A stretch of 64,000 nucleotides of DNA. Origin: Alloalcanivorax xenomutans. GTDB lineage: Bacteria; Pseudomonadota; Gammaproteobacteria; Pseudomonadales; Alcanivoracaceae. Shown one piece after another: positions 37,360-48,124 of the stretch (within the stretch, counting starts at the first letter, position 1; every line of letters begins with the position of its first letter). Where the stretch lies: assembly GCF_900217905.1 (NCBI RefSeq), contig NZ_OBMO01000007.1, positions 62,001-126,000 on the forward strand, read 5' to 3'. The notes below the pieces were generated by a model. It saw nothing but the letters and a program-made list of their open reading frames with translations. It was not told the origin of the DNA and did no database searches. The position numbers were made by a program, and so were the translations under genes.

Positions 37360-38604
37360 CTATTCCTGCGGCGTCCGTGGCGATCCGCCGGGTTTGGCTT
37401 CCGCCTCTTCCTTGAGAATGCCCAATGCCTTGAGACTGGCTTCGTCCGGGAAACCGTCGGCCGGCAGCCCCTGTTGTTGCTGGAAGCGCCCAAGCGCGGC
37501 GCGAGTGCCCGGACCGAGCAGCCCGTCTTCGGAGCCGGCCTTGAAGCCGTCGGCGTTCAGGCGCGCTTGCAACGCCTTGACCTGGTCCCGGTGCAGACGC
37601 GGCGCCGGGACCGGTGCCCGGCTGAGTTCGCCGGCGCCATTGATCCGGTCCGCCAGACGGCCCACCGCCAGCGCGTAGGCTTCGGAGCGATTCCAGCCCA
37701 TGATCACGCGGAAGTTCTCGTACACCAGAAAGGCGGGGCCATGGGCGCCGGAGGGCACCAACAGCGACGCGTTCATCGGTGCCTCCGGCAGTGGCTGGCC
37801 GTTGGGAAGTCGCACGTTGCGTTCGCGCCAGTAACTCAGCGGCCAGGATTCACCGAGGCCGGCCAGGCCATAGTCGAACTGGTCCGGTAACGAGACTTCG
37901 CGGCCCCAGCGCTCGCCGGTCCGCCAGCCCAGGGCGTTGAGGAAATTGGCGGCGGAAGAGAGTGCGTCCGGCAGGCTGTGCCAGAGATCCCGGCGGCCGT
38001 CACCGTCGCCGTCCACGGCGTAACGGAGAAAGGTGGAGGGCATGAATTGCACATGGCCCATGGCGCCGGCCCAGGAGCCTTCCATTTGTGGCACGGCAAT
38101 GGCGCCTTCCTCGACGATGCGCAGAGCGTTCATCAACTCGGCGGTGAAGAAAGCGCCGCGACGGCCTTCACAGGCCAGTGTGGCGAGCGCGTCGAGTACC
38201 GGCGTGTTGCCGTAAAAACCGCCATAGTTGGTCTCCAGCCCCCAGAACGCCAGCAAGTAGGCGGTGGGGACACCGTACTCGGCTTCCACCTTGGCCAGCA
38301 GATCGGCGTGTTGGCGGCGCAGCTCCCGGCCTTGTTTTATCCGCTGCGACGTTACCCGGCGCCCATAATAGTCGGCGAAGCTGCTGGTGAATTCCGGTTG
38401 TTTGCGATCCAGCTCGACCACCTTGGTCTGCAGGGTCAGAGCGGGGATCCGCTGGCGGGCCAGCTCCGGATCGATGCCGTCCTCGATGGCTTTTTGTTCC
38501 AGCTCACCCAGGCACGCCCGGAAATCTTCCTGTTCCAAGGCATGGGCGCCGGTAATCAGACCGAACAACAAAACCGGCATGGTGATGAAAAAGGGGCGGG
38601 GCAT
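37360..38604 (-). CDS. Lytic murein transglycosylase (MltB-like) with peptidoglycan-binding domain
   Basis: A 414-residue periplasmic enzyme with a signal peptide (cleavage near AHA-LE) and no lipobox. The SLT/MltB2 domain has catalytic Glu124 in FWGLETNYG, then GAMGHVQFMPSTFLRYAVDGDGDG and NGLGW-like ALGWRTGERWG. The C-terminal ~60 residues are a PG_binding_1 domain (VKALQARLNADGFKAG, LGPGTRAALGRFQ). It cleaves the glycan with 1,6-anhydro ends. Its stop supplies part of the ribosome site of gcd, and the BrkB gene lies 39 bp upstream, so the three may form one operon. Confidence 0.9.
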   Translation of the reverse strand: MPRPFFITMPVLLFGLITGAHALEQEDFRACLGELEQKAIEDGIDPELARQRIPALTLQTKVVELDRKQPEFTSSFADYYGRRVTSQRIKQGRELRRQHADLLAKVEAEYGVPTAYLLAFWGLETNYGGFYGNTPVLDALATLACEGRRGAFFTAELMNALRIVEEGAIAVPQMEGSWAGAMGHVQFMPSTFLRYAVDGDGDGRRDLWHSLPDALSSAANFLNALGWRTGERWGREVSLPDQFDYGLAGLGESWPLSYWRERNVRLPNGQPLPEAPMNASLLVPSGAHGPAFLVYENFRVIMGWNRSEAYALAVGRLADRINGAGELSRAPVPAPRLHRDQVKALQARLNADGFKAGSEDGLLGPGTRAALGRFQQQQGLPADGFPDEASLKALGILKEEAEAKPGGSPRTPQE

Positions 38605-38643
38605 AATCTCTCCATGACATCAGGGGGCGGGCCGGGGCCCGGG

Positions 38644-39555
38644 TTATTGATCTTCCAGTACGCGTCGTACCCGTACCGCCGTGGCGCGCGGGCGGACGGT
38701 GCTGTTGCGGGCTTCCGCGCGGGCGCGGGTGACGGCGGCGCCGAACAGCAGGATCAACGACGAGTAGTACACCCACAACAACAGCAACACCAGGGAGCCG
38801 GCGGCGCCGTAGGTGGAGGCGGTGGCGGTATGGGAAAGATACAACGCGATCAGGAAGCGGCCGAGGATGAACAGCAAGGCGGTGACCAGTGCGCCGAGCA
38901 GCACGTCGCGCCAGCTCAGGATGGCGTCCGGCAGGACCTTGAAGATGGTGGCGAACAGCAATGTGATCACCGTCACCGATACCAGTGTTTCCACTACCAC
39001 CATGAACATGCCGGGTACCGGCAGCCAGTCCTGAGCGAACACCATCAGCGCTTGGGTGATCACACTGAGCAGCAACGACACCATCATCACGAAACCGATG
39101 GAGAGCACCACGGTAAGCGACAACAGCCGGTTCTTGATCAGCGCGAAAAGAGTATTGCGCGACGGGCGGGGGGCGATATCCCAGATGTTGTTGAGTGAAC
39201 GCTGCATCTGGGCAAAAACCGTGGTGGCACCGAGCAACATGGCGCCGACACCGATGATGGTGGGCAACAGGCCGCCGTCGGTGATGCGGGTACGCGCCAC
39301 CGCTTCCGCCACCGCCTGGGCGGCTTCGGCGCCGACGTTGTCTTCCAGCAGACTCATGATCTGTTGCATGGCGGCATCGGTGCTCATCACCAGACCGATC
39401 ACCTGGACCGCCAGAATCACCACTGGCGCGATGGAGAACAGCGTGAAGAACGCCAGCGCGCCGGCGTGGATCAGGGCATCACCTCTTAACCAATAGCCGA
39501 TGGACGCTTTGAGAATACCGAACCAATAGAGGACGATGTCCTTGATTTTCTGCAT
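38644..39555 (-). CDS. YihY/BrkB family membrane protein
   Basis: A 303-residue inner-membrane protein with about six hydrophobic segments. Family features are the opening with HAGALAFFTLFSIAPVVIL, the ATTVFAQMQRSLNNIWDI block and GRFLIALYLSHTATASTYGAAGSLVLLLLWVYYSS. The family was once misnamed RNase BN; its function is unknown. AGGA lies before the ATG. It may head an operon with the transglycosylase and gcd. Confidence 0.9.
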   Translation of the reverse strand: MQKIKDIVLYWFGILKASIGYWLRGDALIHAGALAFFTLFSIAPVVILAVQVIGLVMSTDAAMQQIMSLLEDNVGAEAAQAVAEAVARTRITDGGLLPTIIGVGAMLLGATTVFAQMQRSLNNIWDIAPRPSRNTLFALIKNRLLSLTVVLSIGFVMMVSLLLSVITQALMVFAQDWLPVPGMFMVVVETLVSVTVITLLFATIFKVLPDAILSWRDVLLGALVTALLFILGRFLIALYLSHTATASTYGAAGSLVLLLLWVYYSSLILLFGAAVTRARAEARNSTVRPRATAVRVRRVLEDQ

Positions 39556-39695
39556 GCCGTGTCGTCCTGGCGGCGATTAATGATGGGACTATTGTTCCGC
39601 TATGCGCGCCGAGAAGAAAGTCCACTTTTCTTCGTAGAAGGACAACCGGATCTGGTGCATCGGGTGCCGAGCGTTAAAGACAGATGTTCAGAATT

Positions 39696-39720
39696 GCCAC
39701 GAAGCCGCGGTGGGAGCCCG
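39696..39720. repeat. REP-like fragment, copy 5
   Basis: GCCACGAAGCCGCGGTGGGAGCCCG keeps the outer half of the REP arm only. It lies just past the NDH-2 stop, in the 171-base gap to the BrkB gene, and looks like a decayed element. Confidence 0.5.
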
Positions 39721-39726
39721 TTGTCG

Positions 39727-41019
39727 TCAATGCAGCTTCAAACGCGGTCGCACCAAACGGCTGAAACGGCCCGCTGTGAGCAGCATGATCGTTCGTGGCC
39801 AGCCATACAACGCGGCCTGGTGCATGCGATACAACGCCACGTACATGATCCGCGCCAGCCAGCCTTCGACGAAGAAGTTGCCGCCTTTCAGGTTGCCCAT
39901 CAGCATGCCCACGGAACTGTAGTTGGACAGCGACACCAGCGAACCGTGGTCCTTGTACTCGAACGGCTTCAGCTCCTGACTGTTGAGCAAGCGAACCAGA
40001 TTCCGGGCGGTGTGATGGGCCATTTGCTGCGCCGATTGCGCGCGCGGCGGAATCGGCCGCTCCGCCCCTTCCGGTTTAAGGAAAGCGCTGTCGCCGATAA
40101 TGAAGACATTGTCGTGGCCCTTGGCCAGCAGATTCGGTTCCACCTCGATCTGGTTGACGCGAGTGACGGCGAATCCCTCCAGCTGTCCGAAAACATCCGG
40201 GCCTTTTACCCCCGCGGCCCACACCATCAGGTCGGCCTTGATCTCCTCGCCGTCCTTGGTGACCAGCGCCTGCTCGGTGGCCTCCGCCACCATCACGCCG
40301 GTGCGGACTGATACACCGAGCGCCTGCAACCGTTCGGTGGCGGCGGCGGATACCCGCTCACTGAGAGCGGGCAGAATCCGTGGCAGTGCCTCGACCACGG
40401 TGACGCGCAGTTGCTTGCGGTCCAGATGTTCGTGGCCGTAGAGCTTGAGCATGGCCACCGCATGATGGATTTCCGCCGCCAGCTCCACACCGGTGGCGCC
40501 GCCGCCGACAATTGCCACGGACACCGGATCATTGCGGTAGTTGGCGTGCAGACAGGTGTTCAGGAAGCGCTCGCGAAAGCGTTCCGCCTGGGTGCGGGTA
40601 TCCATGAACAGGCAATGCTGGCGCACGCCGGGAGTGCCGAAATCATTGCTCTGGCTGCCGATGGCAAGCACCAGGTAGTCGTAGTCGAGCTGGCGTTCGG
40701 GCAGTACCTCTTCGCCGTCCGGGCCGTTCATCGCCGCCAGGGTGACGGTCCGCGCGGCGGCATCCACGTGGGTCAGGGTGCCCGGCTCGAACCGGTAGTG
40801 ATTGAGTCGGGCATGGGCGCGGTAGTCCACGGCATCCAGGTCAGCGTCGATGGCGCCGGTGGCCACTTCGTGATAGCGCGGTTTCCACACGTGAATGTTG
40901 CTGGTATCCACCAGGGTGATGTCGGCGCGACCGCGCTTGCCCAGCTTCCGTCCGAGTTGGGTGACCAGCGGCAGGCCGCCGGCACCGCCTCCTACTACCA
41001 GGATTTTGGGTTTGCTCAT
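39727..41019 (-). CDS. ndh: Type II NADH dehydrogenase (NDH-2)
   Basis: A 430-residue two-dinucleotide-fold flavoprotein that passes electrons from NADH to quinone without pumping. The FAD motif is VVGGGAGGLPLVTQL at the N-terminus; the NADH motif is AIVGGGATGVELAAEI (about 170-185). The third block VFIIGDSAFL is the FAD-ribityl contact, and QSAQQMAHHTARNL follows. The C-terminal hydrophobic region (MYVALYRMHQAALYGWPR) is typical of the membrane anchor. The start is set at the ATG at 41019 after GGAG. It is divergent from the acyl-CoA synthetase at 41276. Confidence 0.92.
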   Translation of the reverse strand: MSKPKILVVGGGAGGLPLVTQLGRKLGKRGRADITLVDTSNIHVWKPRYHEVATGAIDADLDAVDYRAHARLNHYRFEPGTLTHVDAAARTVTLAAMNGPDGEEVLPERQLDYDYLVLAIGSQSNDFGTPGVRQHCLFMDTRTQAERFRERFLNTCLHANYRNDPVSVAIVGGGATGVELAAEIHHAVAMLKLYGHEHLDRKQLRVTVVEALPRILPALSERVSAAATERLQALGVSVRTGVMVAEATEQALVTKDGEEIKADLMVWAAGVKGPDVFGQLEGFAVTRVNQIEVEPNLLAKGHDNVFIIGDSAFLKPEGAERPIPPRAQSAQQMAHHTARNLVRLLNSQELKPFEYKDHGSLVSLSNYSSVGMLMGNLKGGNFFVEGWLARIMYVALYRMHQAALYGWPRTIMLLTAGRFSRLVRPRLKLH

Positions 41020-41196
41020 GCAGGGGCTCCGTCCTTCAAAGCAGGGCCGCCCCGGTCCCGGGAAGGGAAGGGGGCGGCGAAAAGAACAGTTTACCGGCAT
41101 CTCCGGACGAACGGAAAAGCCCAAGCTAGTGCTTAGGAACTAAAAGCGTGGACAGCCAGTCACGACTTAAGTATAAGTGACGTCGTGCAAGTTTAC

Positions 41197-41214
41197 CTTT
41201 ACGTTAACGTAAAG
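41197..41214 (+). promoter_or_regulatory. LiuR-like (MerR family) operator/promoter candidate
   Basis: CTTTACGTTAACGTAAAG is a perfect 18-bp palindrome, resembling the motif described for LiuR-type MerR regulators of branched-chain amino acid and fatty acid catabolism. It sits between a -35-like TTTACC (41192-41197) and a -10-like TAAAGC (41218-41223), a long spacer of 20 bases as MerR-type promoters have. A 6-bp inverted repeat (CACGAC/GTCGTG, 41161-41187) lies just upstream. The acyl-CoA synthetase at 41276 is the likely target. Confidence 0.6.
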
Positions 41215-41275
41215 GCGTAAAGCGGGGCTGGACGGGCCCCTCATACCGACAACAATGAACGACAAGGAGCCTGCC

Positions 41276-42958
<1,683 letters not shown>

Positions 42959-43033
42959 TGTTCCCGAGCCTGTGACGACAGGGCCCGGCTGGCCGCCGGG
43001 CCGCGAGATACAAAAAAAGAAGGAGAGCGACCC

Positions 43034-44689
43034 ATGCGCCAGTACAACGAGGCGGTGGACCAATTCGATATTCAACAGGTGGCGAAAGCCACTCTGGGCG
43101 GCTCCCTTGAGAGCCTGAATGCCTGCGTGGAATGCTGTGACCGCCATGCCCTGCCGGGGCGGATCGCCCTGTTCTGGGAAGGCGCCGACGGTGACAGCGC
43201 CACCTACACATTCAGCGAGTTGCGCGACCAGGCCTCCCGTTTCGCTGCCTTTCTCGCCAATCAGGGTGTGGGCGCGGGCGACTGCGTGGCGGGGCTGTTA
43301 CCACGCCGGGTGGAGCTGCTGATCACGGTGCTGGCCACCTGGCGGCTTGGCGCGGTGTATCAACCGTTGTTCACCGCCTTCGGTCCGAAGGCCATCGACC
43401 ACCGGCTGCAAACCGCCGGTACCCGGGTTGTGGTCACCGACGGTGACAATCGCGGCAAACTGGACGGTCTGGAAAGCGATCCATTGGTGGTCACCGTGGG
43501 TGGAGATAAAGGCCGGGGTATCCGCCGTGGTGACTTCAGTTTCTGGGCGGAACTGGAGAGCCAGCAGGACGGCGCCGAGCCGGTAATGCGCAGTGCCGAT
43601 GACCCCTTTCTGATGATGTTCACCTCCGGCACCACCGGCTTGCCCAAGGCGGTACCGGTACCGCTCAAGGCCATCGTCGCTTTCGCCGGTTACATGCAAC
43701 ACGCGGTTGGATTGCGTGAAGACGATGCATTCTGGAATCTGGCCGATCCCGGCTGGGCTTACGGGCTTTACTATGCGGTGACCGGGCCGCTGTCCCTTGG
43801 TCACCCCACCACCTTCTATGACGGCGGCTTCACCGTGGAAAGCACCTGCCGGGTGATCAACAAATACGGTATTACCAACCTGGCCGGCTCGCCCACCGCT
43901 TACCGATTGTTGATGGCCGGCGGGGACACCGTGGTAAAGGCGTTGCGCGGCAAATTACGGGCGGTGAGCAGTGCCGGTGAACCGCTGACGCCGGAGGTGA
44001 TCCGCTGGTTCGCCAAGGAACTGGGCACCACCATCCACGATCACTACGGCCAGACCGAGCTGGGCATGGTGCTGTGTAACCATCACGAACTGGAGCATCC
44101 GGTGCGGATCGGTGCCGCCGGCTTCGCCGTGCCCGGGCATCGGGTGGTGGTGGTCAACGAAGAGGGCGAGGAATTGCCGGCGGGACAGCCGGGAATTCTT
44201 GCCGTGGATCGCAATCAATCGCCGTTATTCTGGTTCCCGGGGTATCCCGCGGATCCGCAAAAGTCGATGCTGAAACACTATTATATGAGCGGCGATACGG
44301 TGGAGCTGAACGACGACGGCAGCATCAGCTTTGTTGGCCGTTCCGATGATGTGATCACCACTTCCGGTTACCGGGTTGGCCCGTTCGATGTGGAAAGCGC
44401 CCTGATCGAACACCCATCAGTGGTGGAAGCGGCGGTGATCGGCAAACCCGACGAAGAGCGTACCGAATTGGTAAAAGCGTTCGTGGTGTTGGGGGCGGGC
44501 TATCGAGGGGATGACGACCTGGCGAAGGAACTGCAGCAAGCGGTTCGCCAGCGGTTGTCCGCTCACGCCTATCCGCGCGAAATTGAGTTCGTGGAGTCGC
44601 TGCCGAAGACACCCAGTGGTAAGATACAGCGATTCCTGCTGCGCAACGAAGAAGTGGCGCGGCAACGCCAGGCGGCCGCCACGGCCTGA
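43034..44689 (+). CDS. Acyl-CoA synthetase, acetyl/medium-chain (ACSM) type
   Basis: A 551-residue ANL enzyme of a different subgroup from its neighbour. Motifs are FTSGTTGLPKAVPVP, WNLADPGWAYGLYYAVTGPL (the ACSM/acetyl-CoA synthetase-like block), HYGQTELGM, YYMSGDTVELNDDG and TPSGKIQRFLLR with the catalytic Lys. It should activate a short or medium carboxylate. AGGAG lies before the ATG. It ends before a strong terminator, so the two synthetase genes form a two-gene operon. Confidence 0.92.
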   Translation: MRQYNEAVDQFDIQQVAKATLGGSLESLNACVECCDRHALPGRIALFWEGADGDSATYTFSELRDQASRFAAFLANQGVGAGDCVAGLLPRRVELLITVLATWRLGAVYQPLFTAFGPKAIDHRLQTAGTRVVVTDGDNRGKLDGLESDPLVVTVGGDKGRGIRRGDFSFWAELESQQDGAEPVMRSADDPFLMMFTSGTTGLPKAVPVPLKAIVAFAGYMQHAVGLREDDAFWNLADPGWAYGLYYAVTGPLSLGHPTTFYDGGFTVESTCRVINKYGITNLAGSPTAYRLLMAGGDTVVKALRGKLRAVSSAGEPLTPEVIRWFAKELGTTIHDHYGQTELGMVLCNHHELEHPVRIGAAGFAVPGHRVVVVNEEGEELPAGQPGILAVDRNQSPLFWFPGYPADPQKSMLKHYYMSGDTVELNDDGSISFVGRSDDVITTSGYRVGPFDVESALIEHPSVVEAAVIGKPDEERTELVKAFVVLGAGYRGDDDLAKELQQAVRQRLSAHAYPREIEFVESLPKTPSGKIQRFLLRNEEVARQRQAAATA

Positions 44690-44715
44690 TCCTGACGTTT
44701 TTTGTTCTGCCTTGC

Positions 44716-44739
44716 GCCGGCCCATTGGGCCGGCTTTTT
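44716..44739 (+). terminator. Intrinsic terminator of the acyl-CoA synthetase operon
   Basis: GCCGGCCC (44716-44723), loop ATT, GGGCCGGC (44727-44734), then TTTTT (44735-44739). It starts 26 bases past the stop codon. Confidence 0.85.
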
Positions 44740-44858
44740 ATTGGGTTGATCGCGGTTTAGCGGCATCCGGCCCTACCCGCCATCGTAGACAGCGGAGCCG
44801 CGTTACGTTAAACCCCAAGCCTGTTGCGGGCCTTGGAGATATAAATTGGCGGGGGGCA

Positions 44859-44950
44859 CTACAACACCACTGTGGGAGCTTGCCTGCAAGCGAATGGGCT
44901 TCCGGGCCCCAAGATTCGCTTGCAGGCAAGCTCCCACAGTGGTGTTGTAG
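44859..44950. repeat. REP-like inverted repeat pair, copy 6 (perfect)
   Basis: A 37-base arm (44859-44895) pairs without mismatch with 44914-44950. The core GTGGGAGCTTGCCTGCAAGC is as in the other copies, but the outer part is CTACAACACCACT instead of CTACGAAGCCGCT, changed in both arms so that pairing is kept. It lies in the 594-base gap between the acyl-CoA synthetase and aldehyde dehydrogenase genes, which holds no gene I can support. Confidence 0.9.
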
Positions 44951-45128
44951 CCCGTTCCGTGCCAGTGGTTGGTCCGGAAGGCCTTCGTACAACCCCGCTT
45001 CGAGTGAACCGCAGCTTCCCTGGCTCCAGAAACGACGAACCTTTCTGGACAGGAGAGATTGCACGTCCTCCCCTTCATGGCGCTTCGGCGGCGATCGGAA
45101 GGATTCCCGCGCTTGCCGCTCACCTCGA

Positions 45129-45238
45129 AGCGGAGCCGCGTTATACCTTTGCGGGACCCTGTCGAACAGGGACGTTCGACCGGGAGCCTACATGGACGTA
45201 TTCACGGCGTTCCCGCAAAGGTATAACGCGGCTCCGCT
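45129..45238. repeat. 110-bp element with 28-bp perfect inverted termini
   Basis: The left terminus (45129-45156, beginning AGCGGAGCCGCGTTATACC) is perfectly inverted at 45211-45238. The 54-base interior has a small hairpin, CCCTG-TCGAA-CAGGG. A related 16-mer, CAGCGGAGCCGCGTTA, occurs alone at 44788-44803. The shape fits a small non-autonomous inverted-repeat element (MITE-like); no target-site duplication is obvious. Confidence 0.7.
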
Positions 45239-45283
45239 GTCCCGAATGGGGAGGTGGAGAGGAACCAAACCGCGATCGTGTCT

Positions 45284-46771
45284 TTAATACCGCACCGTCA
45301 CCGACTTCAGTTCGGTGTAATCCTCGATGAAGGCGCTGCCGAACTCCCGGCCGATGCCGGAGCCCTTGACGCCACCGAACGGCACCGCCGGATCGATGAA
45401 GGTGTGCATGTTCACCCACACCGTGCCCGCTTCAATGCGCGGCACCAGACGCAGGGCCCGGGACAAATCGTTGGTCCAGAGGCTGGCGGTGAGGCCGTAG
45501 GGACTGTCGTTCATGAGGGAGAGCAATTCCTCTTCGTCATCGAAAGGCAGGAAGCACGCCACCGGGCCGAACACTTCCTCTTGCAGCAAAGTGGCATCGC
45601 GACGATCCGCCACCGCCAGGGTTGGTTCGATAAAGAAGCCAGGGCGGTCCAGCGCCCGGCCACCGTGGACGATCTCGCAACCCTGATCGGGGGCACTGGC
45701 GAAGTACTGGCTGACTTTTTCGAAGTGCGGGCGGTTGGAGAGCGGTCCAAAGTCGGTGCTTTCATCCAGCGGCGAGCCGATTTTGAGCTGCTTCAGCTGT
45801 GCCGCCACGCCGTCGACGATTTCATCCAGCCGTGAGCGGTGCACGTAGAACCGTTCCGCCGCCGCGCACACCTGGCCTTGATGCAGATAGGCCGCTTCCA
45901 TGACACCCGCCACTGCTTTTTGGGTGTCGATATCAGCGAGAAAGCCGGCGGCGTTCTTGCCGCCCAGCTCCAGAGTGGCACGGGTCAGGTTGGCTTGCAT
46001 GGCCTGGGCGCCAACCCTACGGCCGGTGCTCATGGAGCCGGTGAACGAGACCTTGTTGATCTTTTCGTGCTCGATCAGCGCCTGGCCGCAGGCGCCGGTG
46101 CCGCAGACCACGTTGAGAACGCCGTCGGGCAGGCCGGCTTCCTTTGCCAACCCGGCCAAACGCAGCAGGGTGAAGGGCGTGAACTCGCTGGGCTTGATCA
46201 CCACGGTACAACCGCAGATCAGTGCCGAGGCAATTTTCCAGATGGCGATCATCAATGAGAAGTTCCACGGCACGATACCGGCCACCACGCCGACCGGTTC
46301 GCGTAACGTGAAGGCGGTGTAGCGTTCGCCCTGCATGGAAGGCAGTGACGGTGTCAGTGTCTCACCGTTGATCTTGCCGGCCCAGCCGGCGTAATAGCGA
46401 AGGAAATGGCTGCTTTGTCCTACTTCGAAGGCCCGGGACAACTGAATGGTCTTGCCGGAGCACAGCGTTTCCAATTGCGCGAGCTCCTCCCCATGCTGAT
46501 CGATCAGATCGGCGAGCCGGTTAAGGATGGCGCCACGCTGGAGTGGCGCCATATCCCGCCAGACGCTGTGAAAGGCGTGGTGGGCGGCGTTCACCGCAGC
46601 GTCTGTTTGCGCCGGTTCCGCCTCCCGTACCTCCGCGAAGGTTTCGCCGGTGCCGGGGTTCACCACCGGATGGGCCGGACCGGTGGCCCGGCCATAGTCG
46701 CCGTTGATGAAACAATCATGGCCTTGCTGCAGGAATGCCCGCACCTCGGGTAATAAAGCGATGTCGCTCAT
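45284..46771 (-). CDS. Aldehyde dehydrogenase, FeaB/phenylacetaldehyde type (aromatic amine cluster)
   Basis: A 495-residue NAD(P)-dependent aldehyde dehydrogenase. Catalytic Cys302 (HQGQVCAAAERF), Glu268 (ATLELGGKNAAG) and Asn170 (IVPWNFSLM) have the expected spacing; Lys193 is in VVIKPSE. VPWNFSLMIAIWK and LELGGKNAA are closest to FeaB/phenylacetaldehyde dehydrogenases in memory. It is the last of seven genes on the minus strand, 18 bp after the porin-like gene. It would oxidise the arylacetaldehyde made by the amine dehydrogenase to an arylacetate. Substrate is inferred from context. Confidence 0.9.
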   Translation of the reverse strand: MSDIALLPEVRAFLQQGHDCFINGDYGRATGPAHPVVNPGTGETFAEVREAEPAQTDAAVNAAHHAFHSVWRDMAPLQRGAILNRLADLIDQHGEELAQLETLCSGKTIQLSRAFEVGQSSHFLRYYAGWAGKINGETLTPSLPSMQGERYTAFTLREPVGVVAGIVPWNFSLMIAIWKIASALICGCTVVIKPSEFTPFTLLRLAGLAKEAGLPDGVLNVVCGTGACGQALIEHEKINKVSFTGSMSTGRRVGAQAMQANLTRATLELGGKNAAGFLADIDTQKAVAGVMEAAYLHQGQVCAAAERFYVHRSRLDEIVDGVAAQLKQLKIGSPLDESTDFGPLSNRPHFEKVSQYFASAPDQGCEIVHGGRALDRPGFFIEPTLAVADRRDATLLQEEVFGPVACFLPFDDEEELLSLMNDSPYGLTASLWTNDLSRALRLVPRIEAGTVWVNMHTFIDPAVPFGGVKGSGIGREFGSAFIEDYTELKSVTVRY

Positions 46772-46789
46772 GGTCCAGTCCTCATTGCA

Positions 46790-48106
46790 TTAAAACGAAA
46801 AGGCGACGATCAATTGGCTGTACAGGTTGCGATCGTCATTACCTAATTGCGTGCCACCATCGGCGGCGGCGCGGTCCGGTTGGTACAGGCCGATGACCGG
46901 AATCAGGGCGAGGTGGTCGTTCACCGCCCATTCCAGATAGAGGTCGTATTCCCGGGCACTGGTGTCCGCTCCGGCGTCCCGGTCCAGAGTGGTGAAGTCG
47001 TAGGCCAGCAAACCGAGCGACAGGTTTTCCTTTGGCGTCACGGTCGCGGCGAGATGATGGACTCGTGAATTGGTGTTGAACGGTCCAGCGTAATTCGCCG
47101 CCACTTCGCCCTGGAACCAGGTGCCTAGAGCGCGGCCATTACCGTAGAGCAGCGGATCGTAGCCGGTGGAGAAACGGCTGAATCGATAATGGATACTGGG
47201 CCGCCAGGGCATCCCGGAGAAGGTCCAGCCCAGTTCCGCGTACCAGGCGTTTTCATCACCCTGGTCCTGATCCTGCCAGGCGTATTCCGCGGCCAGGAAA
47301 AGATTCTCCACGCCAGCGTTGCCCTGAGCGCGCAGGCTGACGGTTTCCATGTCATCCCGTTGCGGATAGAGGAAGGCGAATTCGTCGTCGAGATCGGTGA
47401 CCTTGACGTAGGTGAGGCCCACGGTGCCTTTGTCGTTTACATGCTCCAGCACACCAATGTTGAGCTCCGGTTTGGCCTGGGCCGGGTTATCGGATTGCAG
47501 CCACATGACGTCACCGCGCCAGCCTTGTTCGCCACCCAGGCTGATGATGGCAGTCTTGTCGAAGGCGCTGCGGCCGGCAAGATAGTAAGCACCGCCGCGG
47601 TTCAGCGCGCCGTCGGCGATGCCCTTGCCGAAGTTCAGCGAATCACTGGTGATCAGAAAGCCGTCGCCGACGATCACGCTCTGGCGGCCGGCGGACACCG
47701 CCAAGCCATCGTTGCCGAGGACGGGAAACAGGGCGCCGGAGTGCCAGGTCAGGAAAGCATCCTCCAGTTTGGTGGTGCGCTCGCCGCCATCGGAGAAACC
47801 GGCGGCGTCACCATCACCCCAGGTGCCGGTGGAGGTCCATCTCAGGGCGCCGGTGACACGTTGATCCCGGGCCAGCCGGTGTTCGCCGCTGATGCCATAC
47901 TTCACCGCGCCTTCCTGCCAGGTGACGCTGCCCTCGTCGAGAGTGCCGGCCTGGTCGTAGCTTTCCTGACTGTGCAGCCAGGCGGCGGTGCCGGAAACAT
48001 CGAAATTCAAAGTAGTATGATCGTTGTTGGTCAATTCCAGCGCTTGTGCACTGGTGGCCATTAGCAGGAGAGAGCCCCCGGCAAGGGGGGCGAGCCTGAT
48101 GCGCAT
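46790..48106 (-). CDS. Outer-membrane channel, alginate-export-like family
   Basis: A 438-residue beta-barrel protein with a signal peptide (cleavage after SAQA) and C-terminal phenylalanine (LIVAFSF). Alternating amphipathic strands fill the length, and blocks such as LEDAFLTWHSG, AGRQSVIVGDGFL and AWYAELGWTFSG recall the alginate-export/OprE-like group. No alginate genes are near. Lying 18 bp after the cytochrome gene and 18 bp before the aldehyde dehydrogenase gene in the amine cluster, it may let aromatic amines cross the outer membrane. That role is inferred. AGAGGA lies before the ATG. Confidence 0.8.
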   Translation of the reverse strand: MRIRLAPLAGGSLLLMATSAQALELTNNDHTTLNFDVSGTAAWLHSQESYDQAGTLDEGSVTWQEGAVKYGISGEHRLARDQRVTGALRWTSTGTWGDGDAAGFSDGGERTTKLEDAFLTWHSGALFPVLGNDGLAVSAGRQSVIVGDGFLITSDSLNFGKGIADGALNRGGAYYLAGRSAFDKTAIISLGGEQGWRGDVMWLQSDNPAQAKPELNIGVLEHVNDKGTVGLTYVKVTDLDDEFAFLYPQRDDMETVSLRAQGNAGVENLFLAAEYAWQDQDQGDENAWYAELGWTFSGMPWRPSIHYRFSRFSTGYDPLLYGNGRALGTWFQGEVAANYAGPFNTNSRVHHLAATVTPKENLSLGLLAYDFTTLDRDAGADTSAREYDLYLEWAVNDHLALIPVIGLYQPDRAAADGGTQLGNDDRNLYSQLIVAFSF

Positions 48107-48124
48107 GATGAATGTCCTCTGTTG

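Noticed and set aside
44511-45330. Open frames through the repeat-rich gap (258 and 152 codons)
   Set aside because: They run across the synthetase 3' end, its terminator and palindromic repeats; their products mirror the repeats and have no start signals.
46790-48106. Calling the barrel protein an alginate exporter
   Set aside because: The fold resembles that family, but no alginate synthesis gene is near and it is embedded in an amine catabolic operon.
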